DNA of 64,000 nt from Neofusicoccum parvum (lineage: Eukaryota; Ascomycota; Dothideomycetes; Botryosphaeriales; Botryosphaeriaceae). The stretch is from contig CP087209.1 in assembly GCA_020912385.1 (NCBI GenBank), positions 3,038,001 to 3,102,000 of the forward strand. The letters are read 5' to 3'. Under the pieces are notes generated by a model, which searched no databases, was not told the DNA's origin, and saw only the letters and a list, made by a program, of their open reading frames with translations. Shown here in pieces: positions 56,857 through 64,000 of the stretch (within the stretch, counting starts at the first letter, position 1; every line of letters begins with the position of its first letter). The position numbers were made by a program, and so were the translations under genes.

Positions 56857-58972
56857 TCATGCCACCCTCTCAAAAACAATCATACCCTCCTCCATCTTTG
56901 GCTCCGCAGCAACCAGCAGGTGGCTGACCTTGCCACTCACATCGACCACAAATACAGCCTTCACCGGCATCTCGTACTTGAAGAGCGAGTTCGGAAACTC
57001 CGGTGTCGGGCTCTGCCAGGCGATGAAGTACTCGCCCGACACGTGCTCGAGGCACAGTTCAAACTGCCAGACCTTATCCGCGACCTTTGCGTGAAGGTGC
57101 TGCCTGGCATGGACCTCTCCCTCTCCCTCCCCCTCCCCACTATCCGCGGACGAGGAGGCGTTCCCGAACGGCGACGCCCAGTGGCCCTCGTCGACCTCGA
57201 AGCTCAGCTCCCCGTACCCCGCGTTCCGGTACGTGCCGGCGTACCTCCCCAGCGGCAGGCTCAGCGGCACGCCCTCCTCCCTCGGCGCGCCCGGATACAG
57301 AATCTCCCTCGCCCGCGCCCTCTTCGCCTTCACCTCCTCGATCTGCTTGTCGTGGTGCTTCACCCAGTCCTTCCTCTCCCCCGCCGGCGTCCCCACCAGC
57401 TCATCCAGCAGCGCGTAAAACACCACGTCCGCCGCCATGTTGCTCCACAGTTCGGTATTCGCCATGATCGCGACGCCCTGCGGAGAGGAAATTTCACGTC
57501 AGCCTGGCTTTATCTTGGGGTGACATGGAGGGGAAGAGGACGGGGATTCCACAGCCTGGAGAGCGAAAGAAAGAAACCAGGAAAAAGACTCGGGGAAAAA
57601 AGAAAAACGTACCCAACCCGCCTTCGGTGCATACGCCATCCACGCGCCGTACCCGGTGACGCTCCCGCCGTGGCTCCACACCTCCAAGCCGCTGCCGTAC
57701 GCCTGGCGCTCCCACGCGAGCCCGTACAGCGGCGGGCCGGCCCACGGCGCGTAGTCCTCGTCGTTGCTGACGACGGTGCGGCCGGCGCGGCGCAGCTCGC
57801 GCAGCCCGTACGGCCCGCCGAAGAAGTTGGGCCGCCGCTTCAGCAGCGCGCGCAGGTACTTTGCGTAGTCGGCCACGCTGCTGACGACGCTGCCCGCGCC
57901 CGTCAGCACCGGCGACGCGAGGTACGGCTCGCGCACGTGCCGCCCCGACGCCTCGTCCCAGCAGTAGGGGGCGGAGAGGAGGTGGGGCGCGGTGGTGCGC
58001 GCGGCGGTGATGGAGGCGAAGGTGTTGGCCATGCTGAGGGGCGTCCAGATGCGGGAGTGCACGAACTCGCCCCAGGTCGAGGAGGTGAGCTTCTCCAGGA
58101 TGTAGGCGAGCGTCGTGTACATGAGGTTGCAGTACTGGTACGTGGTGCGCAGGTCGGCGGTGAGGGGCAGGTTGCGTAGGTTCTCGACGTAGCCGCGCAG
58201 CGTGTCGTTGCCGTAGGACGTCTCGTGGCGGGGCATGCCGGTGCGATGCGTCATGAGGTCTTCGAGCGTAGCCTTCTCGGTGGCGTAGGTGGAAGGGAGG
58301 ACGAATTCGTCGCGGATGATGCTGGAGACGGGAGTCGTGAGGTCGAGGCGGGGGAGGTTGCTGCCGTTCCTGCGGCTGTCCTCGATCAGGAGGAGGATCG
58401 AGGCTGCCGTGAAGGACTTGGTGGTGGAGCCGACGTAGTATAGCGTGTCTGGCGTCGCGTTGGTTGGAGGTGCTAATGTAGCTTTACCATAGCCCTGCCT
58501 CTCAGTCAGTAGCTTACTCGTGCTTGGTGACTGTCGATGGCATGGAGATCTGCCACTGCATCAAACCCCGTGTCACTGCGCTGGGTGAAAAAAGACAGCA
58601 GCAATGAAAGTCAGGCCTCACCTTCGCAAACGTATCATCCCCATGCACCACAGCCACCGACAGCCCAGGTACATGCCAATGCTCCATTGTCTCCTCGACC
58701 AAGCTATCAAAAGCCTCATCAAACGGGTCTTTTACAACGTACTTCGCCCGGTCCCAATCCGCCCAGGCGTTTTCCTCCTCTTCAACACCGACAACCCAAT
58801 CGTCCTCGTCATCCTCGAGAACCTGCTGCTGCTGTTGGAGAAAGTGCTGCAGCGTCCTCTGCGGCCCGAAGACATGCGCAGCCGGGGGTGACGACTTGCC
58901 GAGCGACGGAGATGCGAGACAGCAGCGCAGAAGCTGGACGAAGAGGAGGGATGCGAGAGTGGAGCGGAGCAT
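56857..58972 (-). CDS. Secreted beta-lactamase-like serine hydrolase (class C/PBP fold)
   Basis: Serine hydrolase of the beta-lactamase/D-alanyl carboxypeptidase superfamily; fungal members act as esterases or in secondary metabolism, and activity on antibiotics should not be assumed. Model: complement of 58622-58972, 57613-58494 and 56857-57477, introns 127 and 135 nt, 617 residues. An N-terminal signal peptide (about 1-20, LASLLFVQLLRCCLAS) is followed by a Gln/acidic stretch. Catalytic motifs: GSTTKSF with Ser140 and Lys143 (SxxK), YCN in TTYQYCNLMYT (YxN), and WSHGGSVTGYG (HxG). The C-terminal 200 residues include LGRYAGTYRNAGYGELSFEV, a beta-barrel lipocalin-like domain often found behind this fold. 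An ATG at 58999 would add nine residues. No neighbouring cluster genes were seen. Confidence 0.88.
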
Positions 58973-60346
58973 GTTGAGAGAGGAACGTGACTGCCTCACA
59001 ACAGGCTGTAGCCAATGGCTCGCGGCGAAGAGGAAAACAAACAGTGTTCAAACGAGCAAGAACAGCTCAAAGCCGTGGCCCAACTTCAATCGGTGCCCGT
59101 CCGCAGGAGACGGCGTGGAACCAATCAAGCGCCGCACTTGGATGGATAGGCAGACAAGACAAGAGGCACCAGTCGATGCCGTGCGACGCTCCGAGCCGGG
59201 TGAGCAGAGCAACGGCGCGCACCTCAGGCAACAGCAAAACCGACGACCCCGCGCAGCGAGACGGACGGGGGTGACGTGAGTGCCCGCAGCCCCACCGCCA
59301 CCATCCCTCAGCCGAGAGAAAGCTGGCCGTTAAACTGCTGCCTGTTCGCGATGCAGCGGCGGCGGCGCGTCGGTCCAATCGAACGGCGGGGTTATCGAGT
59401 ACGGGCGATGCAATGGCAGGAGGAGAGCGTGGGACGTCGGAAGTGGAGGTAAGCGTGCCCAGCCCAGCCACCAGGCAGTAATCCTACAGGATCCCCCATG
59501 AATCCGATAAGCTGCGCGTGGCATGGACCGGGGCGTCGCCGCCCACCCACCGCCCGCCAGCCCGCTCGGATCCGCTGCCTCCCGCTGCCGCTCCGCACCA
59601 GCCAAGCAATTCGAACACCATCTCTCCTCGATTGCCTGCCCGGCATGTTTCTTTTGACACGATATTAATTATTAGGGGTATACATAAACTTTGTGTTGCC
59701 TCCGGCCTTCCAGCGAGCAGCTTCCTTCTATTTCCGTCCGCCAAAATTCGCACGCCATCAACGACCCTGCAGTGCAGTCTGCGAAACACGAAGAGGAAAA
59801 CATACAATCGAAGGGCGACCAAAAACTTGAGCCTTGTCACAAGAACGCGTGCGCCACTCGCAAACCAGTGTGAATTTGATGATGATGTGAACCAGCCGTC
59901 GTGCCGCCCTATTTGCCCTATCCGTAATTTGAACAGCAAATAGTAAGCTTGTTGTTGAGTGTGGGTTTCAAGGTGGCAGCGCCAGCAGAGGGTAAATGAA
60001 AAAGATGAAAGTTGGGGGAGGGCATTCTCCGTGAAGCGAAGGAGGAGAGTCCCAATACTCCTGTATGCAGCTCCATGCGCTGCAGATATCTGTCCCATCC
60101 ACATTGACTTGTCGCGAAGTCGAGTTGTACAAACGTATCACGTCTGGTCCAACGCCGGCATGCGGTGCAATCCAGTCAGGGAGAACGTAGTGATCTGATT
60201 ATCACTCTCCTGCTGGCAAATTCCTGTCTTGGCTCCTCCGGCGGGCGCATCTTCCTCAGGTTGAGTGTGATTCCAAGCGTTGAGAGGGTGGGAGTCGGTA
60301 CGCCGAGGGCGGTTCCTCGTGCAGACACCGCGATCGTTCCAGCTCT
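58973..60346. other. Gene-free 1.4 kb
   Basis: Upstream region of the beta-lactamase-like gene on one side and 3' flank of the phosphatidylinositol synthase gene on the other. GC-rich at 59.1-59.6 kb, AT-richer after. No gene recognised. Confidence 0.5.
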
Positions 60347-61374
60347 CTAATTCCTCTTCTTGGGGAGACCCAGCTTCTTCCTCTCCTCCCTGTCTCCCTC
60401 TGCCAGCCACTTGCTTGCCTTGACCAGCTGGACCACGTTGATGAACTGCTTGCCGGCCATGACGGGGAACGACACGATGGCCAAGATCCACGGAACAGTA
60501 CTATCCATCTTGTTGGCGCGTGCCATCTCCATCGCACCGGCGGACCAGGGGCTCGTGAACAGGAGCGAGGGCTTGGGCGCCGCCGGGGAGCCAGGAGTGA
60601 GGCTGGACGGTTCTCCAGCCGGCTGGAGGAGCGAGGGGGTGAGCAGCGGTGAGGAGAAGGAGAGGAGGTATAGCGCAATGAAGAAGAGCTCGTTCATGGC
60701 GCAGAAGGTGAAGAGAACTTTCTGGGAGGTTGTTAGCAGCCTGCACTTGGCTCCATCTGTCCTCCGAGCAGCCATTCTTGGTCTCAATCGCGAGCCCGTG
60801 GCTGCTTCAGGATGCACTCACGTTGTTCGAGTAGTACTGCTTCAGGATCCAGCTCCTGCTCTCGTCGACTTTCTTGTGGCTCTGGCCCGAGCCGCCCATG
60901 GTCAGCGTCGCGTACATGTGCATGTAGTGGCTGGCCAAGTCCAAGCTGATCAGGCCCTGGAAGACGATGGACCAGCGCGGGAAGGCGGACGCCAGGAACA
61001 CCAGCAGGCACGCCGTCGTGCACCTATCCGTCACCATGTCCAGCACGGCGCCAAACTTTGTCGATTGGTTGAACTTGCGCGCGGCCACGCCGTCGAGCGC
61101 GTCGAGCAGGCACGAGACGCTGTACAGGAGCGAGCACGTCCGCGGATGCAGCGGCATGTAGTAAAGGGATGCGATGGCGAGGACGATGCGGGAGTAGCCT
61201 GACCGGCGGGGCGAGCAAATGTCAGCGTTGATGCTCAGGCCTCGTGGACGACGGGTCGAGCTTACCGATTTGGTTGGGGATGAACGTGAAGATGTTTTCC
61301 TCTTCTTCCGGCTGGCTGGCTTGCGGCTTCAGGCTGCCGTTGCCATTTGCCAGCGGCTTCTCCGTCGTGGACAT
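60347..61374 (-). CDS. PIS1: Phosphatidylinositol synthase (CDP-diacylglycerol-inositol phosphatidyltransferase)
   Basis: Makes phosphatidylinositol from CDP-diacylglycerol and myo-inositol in the ER membrane; an essential lipid enzyme. Model: complement of 61266-61374, 60822-61198 and 60347-60721, introns 67 and 100 nt, 286 residues. The CDP-alcohol phosphatidyltransferase signature D-x2-DG-x2-AR-x8-G-x3-D-x3-D is exact: DALDGVAARKF then FGAVLDMVTDR, at about 70-95. MYATLTMGGSGQSHK and FYFL-like membrane segments follow. A loop rich in Pro and Ser (SPLLTPSLLQPAG region, about 185-215) is longer than in yeast. The C-terminus is basic (DREERKKLGLPKKRN). The start at 61374 (MSTTEKPLANG) is preferred over an upstream in-frame ATG at 61458 because homologues start with a similar short acidic leader. 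Confidence 0.94.
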
Positions 61375-62487
61375 GGCGTCGAGTGTGTCGCGCGAGCGCG
61401 GAGCAGCAGGGTGCGTCAGAGAACAGGCAGCGAGGCGAGTCCGAGCTCGAGGCGTCAATTAGGCGCGGGAGGTCGAGTCGTGGGAGGTCGAGGGAGCGCG
61501 TCGTGAGATGGCGATTTTTTGCGGATGGCAGCTTACAGCTTGCACCGCGCCGGCGAAGCGTTGGCACGTCGGAGAGTTGTCTCGCGAAGAGCTGGGGAGG
61601 GGCCGGAGGAGGGGCACCTGGGACGGCAGGCTGGTCGCGGGCGGATGTGCAGAGGGTGGTTTGCGGCGAGCTGTGCGCGTCTCTATCTCTCGGCGTTCTG
61701 TAGAAATTCGTGGTCGATAAGGCCGATAACGCGCCCCTTAGGCCTTAGCTCGCAGGGCTGACAAGGCAGCGGGCTCGGGTGATGGCGGGAGCACGCGGCA
61801 ACGGGGCTGGAGGCACCGGGGGGAGCAAGAAGGCGATAAGGCGCGAATGCAAGGGCGGGCGAGGGTTTGGGAGACACGAAGAGTTTGCTGGCGACGCTGC
61901 TCTGCTGGCCGGTGGGAAAGGGATTGCTGAAATTACCAGCCTAACGGTCCCCGTGGTATCCGGCATTCCGTGACGCACGCCGTAACTAACCAGCGGGCGG
62001 CCGCGCTCGCCTAAGCAGCCGCTGCAAGTCGCCGCCCAGGCGGCCCCGGCAGCAATGCAGCCCTAGCTTGATGATCGTGATGCCGCACGGCAGCGCCAAA
62101 TTGGCCTCGCCCGCCCGCCTCCGCCGCCCAACACCGCAGCCAAGTCGGGAGTCCGGCGGAGCACTCGGCCGAGTTTGTCAGCGGTTCTTTTGCGCCCGGC
62201 TATCATTTGCAGAAAGGGTATGTATGGTACAGTAACCAGAAGATCACCCGCTCGCCGTACCCCACCAAGCCAACAGCGAAGACAACGACAGCGACCGTGA
62301 TTCGTACATGTCATGCCCTGCGATCCCAGCGGCCCCATCCATCCAAGAAGACTCCATCCCACCGTCCGTCCGTCCTCCCATCCCTTTTTAGCCTCCCGTC
62401 TGGCTGAAAACGCCCGGTCCCTAGCATTATAAACATCGCCGCGAAATGGTAAATCTGTCCTCAGTACTCCAGCCAACCTTCGTCGCA
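61375..62487. other. Gene-free 1.1 kb
   Basis: The left part is the promoter and leader of PIS1; the right part is the 3' flank of the transcription factor gene. GC-rich with no convincing frame or RNA gene. Confidence 0.5.
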
Positions 62488-64000
62488 TTAGTTTCCCAGC
62501 TGCCAGCATGGAGCCCCGCCGCCGTCCTGGCTCGCGGGAGGAAAGTCAAACTCGCCATTGAACCCCCCAAACGGATCTTCAGAGATCTCCGGGAACGTGT
62601 CCCACATCATCTCGTCCCAGAAGCCCGACAGTGATCCGAGGCTGGACGGGCCACCCTGTCCCATCTCAGGAGGCGGCCACACCCCCATGCCGATGCCGGA
62701 CATGCCGCTCATGTTTGGGAACGGCTGCTGTCCTGCAACGTTTGGTGGAAACGGTTGGTTCGGGTTCACCGTATTCATCGGGTTGTTTGGGCTGTGTTGT
62801 CGCTGCTGGTGCTGCTGTTGTGCCTGTTGATGCTGCTGGTGCTGCTGCTGGTGCTGGTGCTGCGATTGGTTATTGTCTCCAAACTGCTGGTAGTTCTGAC
62901 CCTCGGTTTCAGCATTCATCTTCGCTCTTGCTGCACGTTGCTGCTCCCAGATTTCCTGCCTCTGGCGCATCTGCTCCTCAAGCTGTTCTTGGTTGATCCG
63001 GCTCGCCTCGGCCAGTCTGGCGATGGCTTCATGGCTCTTCTTTGCCGCAACGCTGTACCTCTCCATTCGGTCAAAGAAGGCAAGGGCCATCTCGATCTGG
63101 GCACGCCATTTGGCAACCTCATCAGGGTTGCTGATGTCGGCGAACAGGCTGATCAGCGGCACCATGCATGCCTGGAAACAGAACCAAACCGCGTTCCACC
63201 CTGAAATGAGATCAGGTGTGCACTCGTTGCTGATGTCCTCGATGTTCTGGGCGGCAATGACCCGGCATTTCCCAACTGCGACCTTCTCCTCGGCGCTGAG
63301 GTTCGCGAAGGGTGTGCGTTTGAGCGCAGTGCTTAGCAGGAAAGGTCTGTGCAACACAACCCGCAGGTTCTCGTACCGCCACTTCATGACGGACCGCGGC
63401 ACACGGAGGAACTCCGGGCATGGTTCGTTGGTCGCCAGGATGGATGGTAGGTTGGAGTGCCAATTGACGAGGTCGTTGTCGATTTGTACCAGATCCTCGT
63501 ACTTGAGCAGTGGTGAGGTCGCAAGTGTGTCTTGTATTCTCGAGGCAATCTTGCAGAATTCAATGTTGTACATCAATGGTAGGACGCGGAGGTCCTGCAT
63601 GTTTTCAGGACTTGATAGCTGTGACACGTTTCGTCAGATAGATAGTAGATCATCGTGCGGGGTAAACTTACATCTTCCATGACCTTCCCAGGTGGGAGTA
63701 CTGTTACAGCTGAACTGATGCGGCCTAGTGAAGGCCTGCTAGTAGTGGTGGAGGCCCAAACGTCCAGGCAGAAGATGCTCCACCACGTGCGCCTTCTCGT
63801 TTCGGCAATCGCTGCATCTGACCGTGACTTGCTCATACCGTTGACCTTTGGGTTTGGTGATGCAGGGTTTGAGTACTCGCGATGAAGACCCAAGCCCGTG
63901 GCCATGCGGAGGGTGGCACCCATCAAGCAGCTAGCTTCGTTTGGACGGTTCAAGTAATGCATGTAGTAGCCAGTCATCATCCCCAGGGCTTGGAGAACCT
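62488..64000 (-). CDS. Fungal_trans (Gal4-like) transcription factor, C-terminal part, cut by window edge
   Basis: Zn2Cys6-type regulator: only the middle and C-terminal parts lie in the window. The coding frame continues past 64000, so the zinc cluster is not seen. Exons: complement of 63672 to beyond 64000, and 62488-63618, intron 53 nt. The fungal_trans domain is clear: GYYMHYLNRPNEASCLMGATLRMATGLGLHREY (read in two parts) and RRRTWWSIFCLDVWASTTTSRPSLGR, the hallmark motif. A helical region follows with WHSNLPSIL and YENLRVVLHRPFLL. The last 170 residues contain a Gln/His-rich stretch (about 63-140 residues before the end) and an acidic, aromatic tail (FWDEMMWDTFPEISEDPFGGF) typical of an activation domain. 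The target genes are unknown; general likeness is to Gal4/Lac9-type factors. Confidence 0.88.
62808..62880 (-). repeat. CAG/CAA-type glutamine-rich repeat in the transcription factor
   Basis: An imperfect run of CAG, CAA and CAC/CAT codons codes a Gln/His-rich stretch in the activation region. Such runs vary in length between strains by slippage. In frame and not disruptive. Confidence 0.8.

Noticed and set aside
56689..58179. 496-residue plus-strand frame
   Set aside because: Antisense of the beta-lactamase-like gene; Arg/Val/Pro-rich without motif and crossing a true intron.
1..64000. CRISPR array, bacterial operon or terminator, secondary-metabolite cluster
   Set aside because: Eukaryotic gene structure throughout; no spaced direct repeats; no PKS/NRPS or transporter genes next to the single hydrolase, aminotransferase or regulator.

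Overview
The window is from the nuclear genome of a filamentous ascomycete (Pezizomycotina). A Dothideomycete is my best guess, not a certainty. The grounds are short GT-AG introns of about 46-190 nt inside most genes, a CON-6 conidiation protein, fungal rhodopsin-domain membrane proteins, a fungal STAND/NACHT protein, a quelling-type RNA-dependent RNA polymerase, a GH55 glucanase, a fungal Gal4-like regulator and two intron-bearing nuclear tRNA genes. I saw no complete transposon, CRISPR array or operon-like packing.

Layout. 1.2-4.7 kb (-): SNF2/RAD5-like helicase with an inserted RING finger. It is divergent from a NACHT STAND protein at 5.3-9.0 kb (+) that ends in C2H2 zinc fingers and a charged helix. 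10.9-16.4 kb: two unlike 7-TM rhodopsin-domain genes (+) flank an AhpD/CMD-like gene (-). 17.7 kb (+): con-6 with a clear TATA box. 19.3-22.1 kb: SUR2 sphinganine C4-hydroxylase (-) divergent from TCTP (+). 22.8-27.4 kb (+): RdRP. 28.1 kb (+): tRNA-Gln. 30.1-32.5 kb: proteasome chaperone PAC4 (-) divergent from a carnosine-N-methyltransferase-like gene (+). 34.2-36.6 kb (-): secreted GH55 exo-beta-1,3-glucanase. 38.3-39.8 kb (-): PLP aminotransferase between two very GC/CpG-rich gene deserts. 41.2-43.9 kb (+): conserved fungal protein. 44.6-46.0 kb (+): sideroflexin. 46.6-49.7 kb (+): ER Hsp70 LHS1. 51.3-54.8 kb: F-box protein (-) divergent from PUS7 (+). 55.2 kb (-): tRNA-Thr. 56.9-59.0 kb (-): secreted beta-lactamase-like serine hydrolase. 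60.3-61.4 kb (-): phosphatidylinositol synthase. 62.5-64.0 kb (-): C-terminal part of a fungal_trans transcription factor that runs off the right edge.

Most genes are unlinked housekeeping functions: ER folding, sphingolipid and inositol-lipid synthesis, proteasome assembly, RNA modification and mitochondrial transport. There is no biosynthetic cluster. The least ordinary objects are the NACHT-C2H2 protein, the RdRP, and the conflict at the first exon junction of the SNF2 gene. Exon joins were worked out by hand. Where coding lengths are given they sum to a multiple of three, but no transcript evidence was available. Every gene-free stretch over about 300 bases has its own short entry.
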